Notes: a model not told the origin generated them from the letters alone. A stretch of 46,613 bases of DNA from Advenella sp. S44 (GCF_002810445.1 NZ_NEXS01000015.1:1-46613), one strand, 5' to 3'; shown: positions 1-7,469, counted from the stretch's first letter. Program-made: numbers and translations.

Positions 1-2
1 TT

Positions 3-842
3 TTATAGACAGTTCGTAGCCTCAGAAAAGTATTGCTGTTCGTAGTTTACCGGCGATAGGTTGGCCGCATGGCTATGACGGCGGACAGGGTTGTAAAACA
101 TTTCGATATAGTCAAAGATATCCTGTCGTGCGTGCTCTCTGGTTTTGTATATATTACGTTTAATTCGTTCACGTTTGAGTAATTGGAAGAAGCTTTCTGC
201 GACAGCATTATCATGGCAGTTTCCGCGTCGACTCATACTCGGTTGTAGATTATGGTTGGCCAGGAACGCTGCGTATTCGTAGCTCGTAAATTGACTACCC
301 TGATCTGAATGGACCATGATGGGTTGCTTGGGTTTGCGACGCCATACTGCGGCGAGCAGTGCCTGCAGAACTAAATCTTTATTCATTCGTGAATCCATCG
401 ACCAGCCCACTACCTGGCGCGAGAATAAGTCCACCACAACAGCCAGATAGAGCCAACCTTCATGGGTACGGATATAGGTAATATCGGTCACCCAGACTCG
501 GTTCGGCGCTGCGACATCGAATTGCCTGTCCAGAATGTTAGCCACTACATTATGGGCAGCGCCACCATAAGACCCGGGTCGACGACGACCATACCCAACC
601 TGAGCACGCCATCCGCAGCTACGCATCAAGCGCGCTACGCGATGACGGCTGCAGGTCTCGCCCAATGCCAGTAAATCCAAATGCACCTTGCTGTAGCCAT
701 AAACCCGGCCACTCTCAAGCCAGGAGGGCTTCATCAGAGCCAGCAATCGCTGGTCTTCATGATGGCGTGTGCTATAGGCATTGCGTCTCCAGGCGTAATA
801 TCCACTAGGATGAACGCCTAGCACCTGACACAGTCTGCGCAC
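3..842 (-). CDS. IS3-family transposase OrfB (DDE integrase core)
   Basis: The 279-residue frame has an IS3 OrfB N-terminus with an HTH_21-like region, then an rve integrase core: VTDITYI (first Asp), HSDQGSQFTS (second Asp), and the Glu in NAVAESFF. The frame is open upstream of the ATG and overlaps the end of orfA (the residues before the ATG read LKYAFVEQYSTQYPV, typical of IS3 OrfB). The active protein is therefore probably an OrfAB fusion made by -1 frameshifting. Product function is secure from the motifs. Confidence 0.93.
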   Translation of the reverse strand: MRRLCQVLGVHPSGYYAWRRNAYSTRHHEDQRLLALMKPSWLESGRVYGYSKVHLDLLALGETCSRHRVARLMRSCGWRAQVGYGRRRPGSYGGAAHNVVANILDRQFDVAAPNRVWVTDITYIRTHEGWLYLAVVVDLFSRQVVGWSMDSRMNKDLVLQALLAAVWRRKPKQPIMVHSDQGSQFTSYEYAAFLANHNLQPSMSRRGNCHDNAVAESFFQLLKRERIKRNIYKTREHARQDIFDYIEMFYNPVRRHSHAANLSPVNYEQQYFSEATNCL

Positions 843-880
843 CGGGTATTGAGTCGAATATTGTTCTACAAACGCGTACT

Positions 881-1171
881 TTAGCCGGACTCCTTGGCAA
901 AATACGCGGCGGCCTTTTTTAGGATATCTCGCTCTTGGGTCAATCGTTTGACCTCAGCACGTAGACGCCTGAGCTCGATCGCCTCAGTGCCAGCCTGCTT
1001 ACCTGACTGCGCAGACTTACCGTATCGCTTGATCCAGGCATACAGGCTGTGGCTCGACACGCCCAGTCGTTGCGACACTTCAGCCACCGGTCGGTGGTGT
1101 TCTGTAATTTGCTTTATCGCTTCGAGTTTGAATTCTTCCGTAAATCGGACCTTGCTCATAATAATCTCCAT
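881..1171 (-). CDS. IS3-family OrfA (HTH, leucine-zipper)
   Basis: A 96-residue protein with a helix-turn-helix (EFKLEAIKQITE...VSQRLGVSSHSLYAWIKRYG) followed by a heptad-like coiled coil (LRRLRAEVKRLTQERDILKKA). Near the 3' end the coding strand carries A6G (about 914-920), the usual IS3 slippery heptamer, placed where a -1 shift enters the orfB frame. It binds the IS ends and multimerises with OrfAB. Confidence 0.92.
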   Translation of the reverse strand: MEIIMSKVRFTEEFKLEAIKQITEHHRPVAEVSQRLGVSSHSLYAWIKRYGKSAQSGKQAGTEAIELRRLRAEVKRLTQERDILKKAAAYFAKESG

Positions 1172-1266
1172 CTGTGAGTATTATGAGGCTTAAAAGTGTC
1201 TAGTAAACCCTGGCCGATTCAAAAAGACGTATCCACCGGCTCACTCACATCAGACTCCTCAAAAAA

Positions 1267-1512
1267 TCAATAAACCAACGAGTAGGGCGGTTTTCGCCTC
1301 GTTCGCACTACGTGTATGTGCTCAATAAGCTGATGGCCGTGCGCTTCATCCTCGACCAGGCACGTCATTTCACCATGCCGCTTTGAGCCTTTTCCTCCCC
1401 ACCGTCGAACCACAACCCAATCACCCAAAAGGTCGTATACAAGTTCTGCCTCGTACCATCGACTAGACGTTTCCCAACGCTTGCGAAGAATCATCCCGGC
1501 AGTTCGTTTCAT
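1267..1512 (-). CDS. small WGR-domain-like protein
   Basis: An 81-residue basic protein. The core (RWYEAELVYDLLGDWVVVRR, then WGGKGSKRHGE) matches the WGR fold signature, a nucleic-acid-binding beta domain, with the Arg of WGR replaced by Gly. Stand-alone WGR proteins of this size are common on plasmids and their function is unknown. It is the last gene of the parA-parB-DUF3717-trfB series, and a weak AGG ribosome-binding site precedes the ATG. A second stand-alone WGR protein lies at 42606-42884. Confidence 0.65.
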   Translation of the reverse strand: MKRTAGMILRKRWETSSRWYEAELVYDLLGDWVVVRRWGGKGSKRHGEMTCLVEDEAHGHQLIEHIHVVRTRRKPPYSLVY

Positions 1513-1527
1513 AGCACCTAAAGACGT

Positions 1528-1593
1528 TTAGTGACTGTAATTAGGGTTATGTTCTTTCAAGGCTTCAGCAGCCTCATTTGCTAACCAATTCAT
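1528..1593 (-). CDS. possible 21-residue ORF coupled to the TrfB-like gene
   Basis: The ORF starts one base after the TGA of the gene at 1595-1924. The junction reads TTGATATGAAT, the same arrangement as at the parB/DUF3717 junction (2165-2171), which suggests translational coupling. The peptide starts MNWLANEAAEALKEHNPNY. It could be a real small protein or the stub of a longer gene; nothing in it identifies a family. Confidence 0.35.
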   Translation of the reverse strand: MNWLANEAAEALKEHNPNYSH

Positions 1594-1594
1594 A

Positions 1595-1924
1595 TCAATC
1601 CCTCGGCTCAGAAAAGTACCTAACGCGCTCCTGTTCCACTTCATCAAGGAAGTCATCTAACATTTCCTTGGGCGCATAAACAGTCTGTTTCACCCATGAC
1701 GGCGGCACCATGACCTTCATCAGATAGGCCGAATAAACCTTGTCGCGGTAATGCTGAACACTTTGACGCGCTACACCGTATTCGCGGCCCACCTCGGACA
1801 AGCCTTTGCCGTTAACCAACACCTCGCGGGCCAGTTCGACATTTCTTTTCGCTACTCGGGGCATGGTGCTGGCCGCAGTGGTAAATTCTTCTTCCGTTAA
1901 CCTGTAACGCTCCTGACTTCGCAT
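1595..1924 (-). CDS. TrfB/KorA-family transcriptional repressor
   Basis: A 109-residue protein with the KorA/TrfB layout: N-terminal RLTEEEF, then ELAREVLVNGKGLSEVGREY with the recognition segment GVARQSVQHYRDKVYSA, then a short dimerisation tail. KorA proteins repress plasmid backbone promoters, usually together with KorB. It sits downstream of parA-parB-DUF3717 in one operon, so it is a likely autoregulator and a candidate for binding the palindrome in the 4020-4048 promoter. A shorter paralogue lies at 8048-8308. Confidence 0.8.
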   Translation of the reverse strand: MRSQERYRLTEEEFTTAASTMPRVAKRNVELAREVLVNGKGLSEVGREYGVARQSVQHYRDKVYSAYLMKVMVPPSWVKQTVYAPKEMLDDFLDEVEQERVRYFSEPRD

Positions 1925-1933
1925 CGTTCACCC

Positions 1934-2167
1934 TTATAAAAGCGGCAAGCTTTGCTGTTTAATTGCTAACTCGATCTTGCCAATTAACGCTTGATCTAAG
2001 TCACGAGCCGCTATAACGGCCTCGTGTGTAAAGATCATGTTGCCGTAAACATTAGCAAGGCGGCTGGCTGTCTCGCCAAGTGAAACCCCATCATGAGGCC
2101 CCTCAACGCCGCGCCAATAATTTACGGCCCTCTCAATTTTCTCAATGCTGTAAACCGTCTCATTCAT
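1934..2167 (-). CDS. DUF3717-like small plasmid protein
   Basis: A 77-residue protein beginning with YSIEKIERAVNYWRG and ending with an A/YGNMIF...EAVIAARDLD block. This resembles the DUF3717 family, whose function is unknown. The start ATG follows the parB TGA by one base, so it is almost certainly co-translated with parB. Family assignment is from pattern memory only. Confidence 0.6.
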   Translation of the reverse strand: MNETVYSIEKIERAVNYWRGVEGPHDGVSLGETASRLANVYGNMIFTHEAVIAARDLDQALIGKIELAIKQQSLPLL

Positions 2168-2168
2168 A

Positions 2169-3149
2169 TCAATGCTTTTGTGATAGCGCTGCTAGAGCCT
2201 CGCGCATACGCTGTAGTTCTTTACCCGCCTGAACCGTGCCATCAAGCACACCGCCTAAAGCGTTGCGCACATCAGGCCTTTCTTGAAGGGCACCCAGCAT
2301 CTTTTCAAGTTGCTCATTGATTCGCTCGGCTTGCTTGCCCGCTTGTATTACCAACTTTGCAGAAGCTGGTTCCAGCGTCACCGGCGACACGTTTTTTTCT
2401 CGCATGCGGGAATCCGCTTTTTTGCTGGCTTTTGCGCTTTGGTCTTTGTCGGCCGGTTTTGTTTCTTTCAACTTCTCACGAACGGCTTTACGCACATTTA
2501 GCGCCGGGTCAGCCTCTGCCCGTTCAACAACTTCTTTTGCTGCCTTAGCATCTTCTTTTTCCAGTCGGTGCAAATCGTTGATGGCTGATATGTCAGCCGT
2601 AACACCCGCCGTCACCGCCTTACTCGCTTCACCTTCTGTCTTGACCACTTCAAGAAACTTGATGCGCTCGGACACCCAATTGATGCTTTTATTCCATTCA
2701 GCCGCCACTTTTTCCAAAGTACCTAGCCGTCGCCTGTCTTCGTTCAGTGCTGTAGCAACCTCAAGTTGAGTTAGGTTTTCCCGCTGAATATTCTCGGCCC
2801 GCTGAATACGTCGCGCCTGCTCGTCCGTAATATCGCGCACTACAACCTGTAATTTGATGCCAGCAATTTTGCTGGCACTCCAACGCCGTTCACCAGCAAC
2901 CATCAAGTAGCGCCCCGGCTTAGTAGGGTGTTTACGGACGATAGCGGGTTCATGCTGTCCGTCCCGTTTCATGTCTTCGCCAAGTTCGGTTAACGATTCA
3001 ATTGTTAGACCCGGATTGTCCTTACTGCGAATCTGAACCTCACAATCAACCAAATTAGGGTCAACTTCCTCAATGCGCTCACCGGGCAGGGCCGCGCCTT
3101 GCTTCTGAATCTGTGACAGCTTGCTAATTTTTTTCGTAAAAGCGCTCAT
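2169..3149 (-). CDS. parB: ParB/KorB-family partition protein
   Basis: A 326-residue protein. The N-terminal ParB/Sulfiredoxin fold has the CTP-binding box (GERRWSASKIAG, about residues 86-97) and the RAENIQRENL motif; a central HTH (residues about 130-190) and a Lys/Glu-rich linker follow, then a C-terminal dimerisation segment. It would bind parS and, in the KorB branch, also repress promoters. It is directly downstream of parA and co-transcribed. A 16-bp near-palindrome lies inside the gene at 2397-2412 and recurs upstream of parA, the expected pattern for a cis-encoded ParB site. Confidence 0.92.
   Translation of the reverse strand: MSAFTKKISKLSQIQKQGAALPGERIEEVDPNLVDCEVQIRSKDNPGLTIESLTELGEDMKRDGQHEPAIVRKHPTKPGRYLMVAGERRWSASKIAGIKLQVVVRDITDEQARRIQRAENIQRENLTQLEVATALNEDRRRLGTLEKVAAEWNKSINWVSERIKFLEVVKTEGEASKAVTAGVTADISAINDLHRLEKEDAKAAKEVVERAEADPALNVRKAVREKLKETKPADKDQSAKASKKADSRMREKNVSPVTLEPASAKLVIQAGKQAERINEQLEKMLGALQERPDVRNALGGVLDGTVQAGKELQRMREALAALSQKH
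2397..2412. promoter_or_regulatory. putative parS/ParB-binding site inside parB
   Basis: TTCTCGCATGCGGGAA is palindromic except for one base pair of each arm (14 of 16 positions). The identical 16-mer occurs at 4058-4073 in the parA upstream region. Exact recurrence of a palindromic 16-mer at the two ends of a parAB operon is hard to explain by chance and fits a centromere-like site. Confidence 0.6.
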
Positions 3150-3162
3150 TCCTATCTCTCCA

Positions 3163-3960
3163 TTAGTTCATACCAAGACGTGACAGCACTTCGTCACATG
3201 CCTGTCGCATTTCTTTTGCCGCCAAGCGCTGATTACCACTTCGGGCACGATGCCATACAGGGTGGCCCTGAGCCAGCGCGGTCGATATGCAGGCCCGCGC
3301 AATAACAACCTCGTCAAAAAGCATGTCGCCATAGGCTTCACGCAATTCTGGCAGCGCTCGTACTTCGTTGGATGACTTGCTATTGACCCGATTTGCAACA
3401 AAACCAAGGTGTCGCAAATTAGGGTTGTATTCACCTTGAACCCCTGCAACAGTAGCCAACAACTTTGGCATTCTTGCCAAAGAAAACGGGGAAATATCGA
3501 ATGGCGTCACCACGCCATCAGCAGCCGTCAGAGCGCCAAGCATGCGACGCTGTAAATTAGGCGGGGTATCAATGATGCACAGGTCGTAATCAGCAGCAAA
3601 CTTGGTCAAAGACTCCCGTAGCCCCATGATGACGTCCAGCGGCATATCATCGACGTCCAGAATCTCTACATCGGCCTCGATCAGCGATATGCCCTCATAA
3701 ACCTCTCGGGGGTTTTGCCCATTAAGTTCGCCGGAAAAAAGCTGGCTTGATTTCAAATATGGGGTTTCATCGTCTTCCTCGACCTCGGGAAAAACCTCTG
3801 AAATATCACCCTCGTCAACGTCAACAAGCAGTACTCTATAACCTTGTTCTGCGGCACGAAAAGCGATATGAACGCCGAACGTGCTTTTACCAACACCGCC
3901 TTTTTGGTTTGCCACTGCTAAGACTCGCATACCTTTCCTTTCTGGCTGCTCAGTTCGCAT
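3163..3960 (-). CDS. parA: ParA/IncC-family partition ATPase
   Basis: A Walker-type ParA ATPase. The deviant Walker A is QKGGVGKST (just after MRVLAVAN), Walker A' is LLVDVDEGD, and Walker B is LCIIDTPPN. Three starts are possible: 3990 has no ribosome-binding site; 3960 has GAGG eight bases upstream; 3930 (MRVLAV) has GGAAAGG close upstream. I prefer 3960 (265 residues), but dual starts, as for IncC1/IncC2, are plausible. It drives segregation with ParB. It is transcribed from the promoter at 4020-4048. Confidence 0.92.
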   Translation of the reverse strand: MRTEQPERKGMRVLAVANQKGGVGKSTFGVHIAFRAAEQGYRVLLVDVDEGDISEVFPEVEEDDETPYLKSSQLFSGELNGQNPREVYEGISLIEADVEILDVDDMPLDVIMGLRESLTKFAADYDLCIIDTPPNLQRRMLGALTAADGVVTPFDISPFSLARMPKLLATVAGVQGEYNPNLRHLGFVANRVNSKSSNEVRALPELREAYGDMLFDEVVIARACISTALAQGHPVWHRARSGNQRLAAKEMRQACDEVLSRLGMN

Positions 3961-4019
3961 AGTAGGAACCTCATGAAGAAGATTTAACATTGGATAATGA
4001 ATATTGATTTTGTACTGAC

Positions 4020-4048
4020 ATTATATTGACGTGTCAATACTTTGTCAA
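4020..4048 (-). promoter_or_regulatory. parAB operon promoter with internal palindromic operator
   Basis: On the minus strand a consensus -35 TTGACA (4048-4043), a 17-base spacer and a consensus -10 TATAAT (4025-4020) sit upstream of parA. The spacer contains the palindrome ATTGAC-GT-GTCAAT (4025-4038), perfect in both 6-bp arms. A repressor bound there would block RNA polymerase. The TrfB/KorA-like or ParB protein of the same operon is the obvious candidate. Confidence 0.8.
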
Positions 4049-4057
4049 TAGTTCCAG

Positions 4058-4073
4058 TTCTCGCATGCGGGAA
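4058..4073. promoter_or_regulatory. putative parS/ParB-binding site upstream of parA
   Basis: A second exact copy of the 16-mer TTCTCGCATGCGGGAA also found within parB. It starts ten bases upstream of the -35 box of the parAB promoter, so ParB bound here could both nucleate the partition complex and repress its own operon. Confidence 0.6.
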
Positions 4074-4193
4074 TTTCCAGCAACAAAAAACGAATCTATG
4101 ATTCATGGTGCGCCGTCTATAGAATTGCAGCAACGCTCTTGATAGAATAGGGAAGTAGGCTTCTCAGCAATGAGGGGCTTAACATTGGATTTC

Positions 4194-4222
4194 ATCCCGG
4201 CTTTTTGGCCGGGATTTTTTTT
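4194..4222 (+). terminator. intrinsic terminator on the plus strand, no upstream gene
   Basis: Stem ATCCCGGC / GCCGGGAT with a 6-base loop, followed by eight T on the plus strand. All annotated genes to the left are on the minus strand, so this terminator implies a short plus-strand transcript from within about 4075-4190. The word CTTGATAGAAT lies 55 bases upstream and recurs before the next terminator. Confidence 0.7.
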
Positions 4223-4310
4223 GCCCTTCCATCTAGCCAGCTTGATAGAATGGCCTTAACCCGCCGATATTTGTCATGGTCTGTTTCCTTGTGCAAGTCC
4301 AGTCGGGTCA

Positions 4311-4352
4311 GACGGGAATACGGGGCGGCTCCTGTATTCCCGTCGTCTTTTT
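4311..4352 (+). terminator. second plus-strand terminator in the same intergenic region
   Basis: A perfect 11-bp stem (GACGGGAATAC at 4311-4321 and its complement at 4334-4344) is followed by GTCTTTTT on the plus strand only. No CDS precedes it on that strand. It could end a small RNA beginning near the second CTTGATAGAAT (4241-4251), or catch antisense transcription before the KfrB-domain gene. Confidence 0.65.
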
Positions 4353-4355
4353 CGC

Positions 4356-4918
4356 CTAAACGCGGCCTCGCGGCTCAATACCACGCGAAGCAGGGCTACT
4401 GTGCTCACGCTCCTGCCATGCCTTGGCAATTCCAACGTGCTCGTAGGGATAGCGAATTTCAACATTTGCCCCTTGCTTGAATAGATCTCTTTGCGAACTA
4501 CTCAGGGTTTTTCTTTCATGACGAATATGTAATTCCCGGCGACCTTCACGGACAGTCTGTATAACGTGTCGATCATCAACTGACACAATCGGTCCTTTAT
4601 AGGTTTTTCCTACTTCCGGGGCGTGTCGTTTAGGCTTGGCCGCAACGTCTTTGTGCTGATAGAACTTTCCATCGTTATACAGATCGTGCGTTACAACGGA
4701 TTTGTGCGCCTCACCATCGCCATCGCTCAACGATAACTCACGGGACTTGTCTATCATCTTGCGTTCGTCAGCTACATAGGCCCTCATTGGGCCGGGCAGA
4801 GTAGGGCGCTGCTCGGCTTCGATTGCTATTTTTTTGTTTCAAGTGCGCTATCTTGCTGCACTTCTCGATCAGCTTTTTGCCTTGAAGACGAAAGCATCAG
4901 TTCTTGTTTTCGGTTCAC
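4356..4918 (-). pseudogene. KfrB-domain protein, split by a -1 frameshift in an A7 run
   Basis: A GTG at 4918 has an excellent ribosome-binding site (AGGAGG, six bases away) and opens a frame beginning MNRKQELMLSSSRQKADREV that stops at TAG directly after seven A (4829-4835). The rest continues in the -1 frame as an open reading frame to 4356. The C-terminal half (GKTYKGPIVSVDDRHVIQ, then HERKTLSS and VEIRYPYEHVGIAK) is a KfrB-type domain, often at the C-terminus of plasmid primase/relaxase proteins. One missing A, a sequencing error, or programmed slippage on A7 would each explain it. Confidence 0.65.
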
Positions 4919-5029
4919 GCTATGCCTCCTATATTCGTGCCAAAGAACCTATCTGCATGGTATCATGTAATTGACACATGACAGTCATCAATGATATGGC
5001 ACATGCAACGTAACGAATTGGAGAATGAC

Positions 5030-5239
5030 ATGGGAACAACAAACAAAGTAAGGCTACACCGGGCCAGACTACGCGCTGAGGGCTTACGACCCTTCCAAAT
5101 GTGGGTTCCTGATACACGGTCAACAAAATTTGCTGAAAAAATACGTCAGCAAGCCCGCAAATTGCGAAATGACCCTACTGAGCGTGAGATTCTGGAACAA
5201 ACAGACGAAGCCATCCGCACAACTGAAGGATGGGTATGA
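5030..5239 (+). CDS. mazE: MazE-like antitoxin (DUF3018 type)
   Basis: A protein of about 69 residues starting MGTTNKVRLHRARLRAEGLR with the PFQMWVPDTRS core typical of DUF3018 antitoxins. I chose the ATG at 5030 because GGAG lies seven bases upstream; an earlier ATG at 4991 lacks one. The last codons overlap the toxin start (ATGA). It should neutralise the toxin and repress the promoter near 4971 (TTGACA with a weak -10). Confidence 0.85.
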   Translation: MGTTNKVRLHRARLRAEGLRPFQMWVPDTRSTKFAEKIRQQARKLRNDPTEREILEQTDEAIRTTEGWV

Positions 5240-5556
5240 CACGAGGTAGCATCGTAACCGTGGCTTTTCAAGGTGACTTTGGAAAGCCACGGCCAGCATT
5301 AATTGTGCAATCAGATTTACTCGAAGACCTGCAAAGCATCATTGTTTGCCCGATCACCAGCGATATACAAGACGCAGCCTTTCGCATCACCATAGAACCA
5401 AACCCTACCAACGGCCTGAAATACCTTTCGCAAGTAATGGTTGATAAAATTGGCACCCTCTCAGAAAGCAAAATAGGCTCTACCATTGGTCAGTTGGACA
5501 ATGAGCGTATGAGGGCAGTGGAACGAGCCATATTGTGGGTAGTCGGCATCGCCTGA
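5236..5556 (+). CDS. mazF: MazF/PemK-family endoribonuclease toxin
   Basis: A protein of about 106 residues with the PemK/MazF fold: RGSIVTVAFQGDFGKPRPALIVQSD at the N-terminus, then IIVCPITSD and SQVMVDKIGTLSESKIG. It cleaves mRNA when unopposed and acts here as a plasmid addiction module. The start overlaps the antitoxin stop by four bases (ATGA). Its 3' end overlaps the convergent 5490-5873 frame by 67 bases, which suggests the cassette landed in that older gene. Confidence 0.9.
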   Translation: MTRGSIVTVAFQGDFGKPRPALIVQSDLLEDLQSIIVCPITSDIQDAAFRITIEPNPTNGLKYLSQVMVDKIGTLSESKIGSTIGQLDNERMRAVERAILWVVGIA

Positions 5557-5873
5557 CTGGATGCACCCATCAATAGCTTTACAGCCGAAACAAAATCTAA
5601 ACGGTACAGGTGCATCACTAAGTCGATAGCACCACCGCCGCCTTTCTCAACCCTTGAGTCATACCAACGCAGCCCGGTAGCCAACAATTCCACCACACCA
5701 CCGTCAATAGAAACGTATAGCCGCAACGTCGATTTATCTTTGAGCGGTACAAAATCAGTATCACGCTTCCAATACAACCCCATCAAGTCCAACGCTTCAA
5801 TTACAGGCATAACCCTGAGCGCCGCCAATACCTCGGGGGAAAACGATTTACGGTTTCTACTCATACCCATCAA
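5490..5873 (-). pseudogene. primase-type N-terminal fragment, 3' end lost to mazEF
   Basis: A 127-residue frame. Residues about 30-105 (VPLKDKSTLRLYVS, then TGLRWYDSRVEKGGGGAIDL and VMHLYRLDFVSAVKLLMGA) resemble the N-terminal CHC2-like domain of plasmid TOPRIM/primase proteins. The similarity stops at LLMGA; the remaining 20 residues are only the antisense of mazF. KfrB-like domains, such as the one at 4356-4918 on the same strand, are often the C-terminus of such primases, so both may be remnants of one gene interrupted by mazEF. That link is inference. Confidence 0.5.
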
Positions 5874-5939
5874 TTCCTTTACAAGCTAACCCTATTGAAT
5901 CCGTAACACTCCGTGCCTGCGGCACTGCGCGGCATGTGG

Positions 5940-6170
5940 ACAACGCTACCGCGTTGACACACAAGCCTTGCGGCTACTCGTGATATATAAATCACAGGGC
6001 TACTCCGGCTTTCAGCCGAGGCGGCCAAGCCGCTAGGCTTCGCCATTAGTAATACGCACGCACTTGTCTCATGCATTATGGTCACCGCTTTTGGCTTCGC
6101 CATTAGTAATACGCACGGACTTTGAACACCCGGCCTGTCGGTCGTGTAATACGCACGCACCTGTCTCACC
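5940..6170. repeat. iteron-like direct repeats, candidate replication origin
   Basis: The core TAATACGCACGCAC occurs at 6050-6063 and 6147-6160, with one substitution at 6107-6120. Two copies are extended leftward by GGCTTCGCCATTAG and two rightward by TGTCTCA. The repeats overlap the last codons of rep. Just left, at 5980-5995, GTGAT and ATCAC flank an AT-rich stretch that could melt. No gene is supported in 5879-6068. Together this looks like an oriV. Confidence 0.55.
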
Positions 6171-7469
6171 AGCCGGGGGGGTCGGCTTGCCAGCGCGATA
6201 CCAACTTGCCCGACTCATTCCGAAGGCCTCCCACGGCTTTGTGCGGCTCAATGACTGGCTTTCGTAGGTTTCCCGATCTATCGCCCCGGCTGCCCGCCTA
6301 CGCGCCTTCTGGCGCTCTCTGTGACGCTCTGCGGCCATGGCTGTACTGATTACGGTGCGTAGTTTGCGCTGTTCCTCGTCGGTAATCTGAAACAAGCTGA
6401 TTAGAGTGTCATTCTTTGGGGTATACAGGGGGGAATACTGACGGCCACCAAATTCTACTTTTTCACCGGCTTCGTATTGCTTCGCTTTAGCGTAAAGCGT
6501 CATCAACTCTTTGCTACGGTAATCATTCCAGTTGGGGGAAAGCTCGCGGGCCAACGCCTTCGCTTCGTGGTACATCGCGCCGCTGTGCGTAGCGCCCGAT
6601 AGCAACAGAAAATTGAGTCGCCAAAAAAGGTGCTTCATGCGTTCACCTTCTTGAACGCCGCCGCGCAGCTTCGTTAGCAATCTAAGGTCTTCCAACCTAT
6701 CCCACGCCAATTTTCGGCCTGAAAACCCGCGTAATTCGCTATTTTTCGTACCCTGTAGTAGTTTTAATTGTCGCTTTTCGCTGCGCTGTCGTCGTTCTTG
6801 CTCGATCTGCCACCGTGCCACCGGCAGCAGTATTTCGGCAAGATATTCAAATGAGTAGCGCACGGGCTGGCCATCTGGCCCGTTCTCGACGTGCACCACG
6901 CGGCAAATCTCGCCGCTCTTGCTGTTGACTGTCTGAATAATGCGCAATACACGGCTAGCGTCTTTAGCTGCCGGGTCGGCGCCTACATCGGCCAAGCGCT
7001 CCACTAAATAGCGTTGGCATGCGTTCCAGCGTGGCAACGCCTGACGTGGTACGGGTGTTTCTAACAGCCACTTGGCCTGTATGCCTCGACCGCTGAATAC
7101 CAGCAATGACGGCGTGGGTAAACCTTGATCGTGACACAGGTACAACACGCTATTGGTAAGCTGCTCAGGGGTTCGTCCTTGCGCCCATGGCATGTTGTAG
7201 GTGTCCAAGTCAGCGAAAAGCAACCCAACGCGGGCTAGATTCACGACACGACGATTCGGCCTAATAAATTCAGCCTGCGTCAGCCAGCTATCACGGGTTT
7301 TATCGACCAGCCCTAGCACTGTCGGCATATCAACTAATCGGTGCGACGATTGGAACGTGCCACCGTCTGGATTCTTGACCAGGACGGAAAAAAAGCCGAA
7401 GCGGCTAGGGTCGTGATACGCCCCGGCCTCGTCGGCTCCATCAAACAGTTCTCGCTGTGCTAACGCCAT
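6069..7469 (-). CDS. plasmid replication initiator with primase (AEP-like) core
   Basis: A 466-residue protein with the features of primase-type Rep proteins: metal-binding LLFADLDTY (about residues 85-93), VFSGRGIQAKWLL, and KDASRVLRIIQTVNSKSG, the pattern seen in prim-pol domains. A basic helical C-terminal region includes MSRASWYRAGKP. It would open the origin and prime replication. The start has GAGG seven bases upstream and a hairpin (GCTTTGCG arms) just before it. The final 30-40 residues are encoded by the iteron repeats and are probably not conserved. Expression should be controlled by the antisense RNA at 7543-7624. Confidence 0.85.
   Translation of the reverse strand: MALAQRELFDGADEAGAYHDPSRFGFFSVLVKNPDGGTFQSSHRLVDMPTVLGLVDKTRDSWLTQAEFIRPNRRVVNLARVGLLFADLDTYNMPWAQGRTPEQLTNSVLYLCHDQGLPTPSLLVFSGRGIQAKWLLETPVPRQALPRWNACQRYLVERLADVGADPAAKDASRVLRIIQTVNSKSGEICRVVHVENGPDGQPVRYSFEYLAEILLPVARWQIEQERRQRSEKRQLKLLQGTKNSELRGFSGRKLAWDRLEDLRLLTKLRGGVQEGERMKHLFWRLNFLLLSGATHSGAMYHEAKALARELSPNWNDYRSKELMTLYAKAKQYEAGEKVEFGGRQYSPLYTPKNDTLISLFQITDEEQRKLRTVISTAMAAERHRERQKARRRAAGAIDRETYESQSLSRTKPWEAFGMSRASWYRAGKPTPPAGETGACVLHDRQAGCSKSVRITNGEAKSGDHNA

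Larger units (their letters stand above)
1..1221 (-). mobile_element. IS3-family insertion sequence, copy 1 (left end cut by window)
   Basis: Nearly identical to the complete copy at 30700-31934; only about the first 14 bases of the element lie outside the window. It carries the usual orfA/orfB pair on the minus strand. The orfA-side terminus is at 1221 and reads inward as TGAATCGGCCAGGGTTTACT; the other end, visible only in copy 2, starts TGAATCGACCAG. The two copies differ by a few substitutions within orfB. They are direct repeats bracketing about 29.5 kb, so they are substrates for homologous recombination. Confidence 0.93.

Noticed and set aside
5879-6169. 96-codon minus-strand open frame over the rep 3' end
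   Set aside because: It reads the iteron-like repeats (the peptide CVLLMAKP is repeated), has no ribosome-binding site and overlaps rep in another frame.
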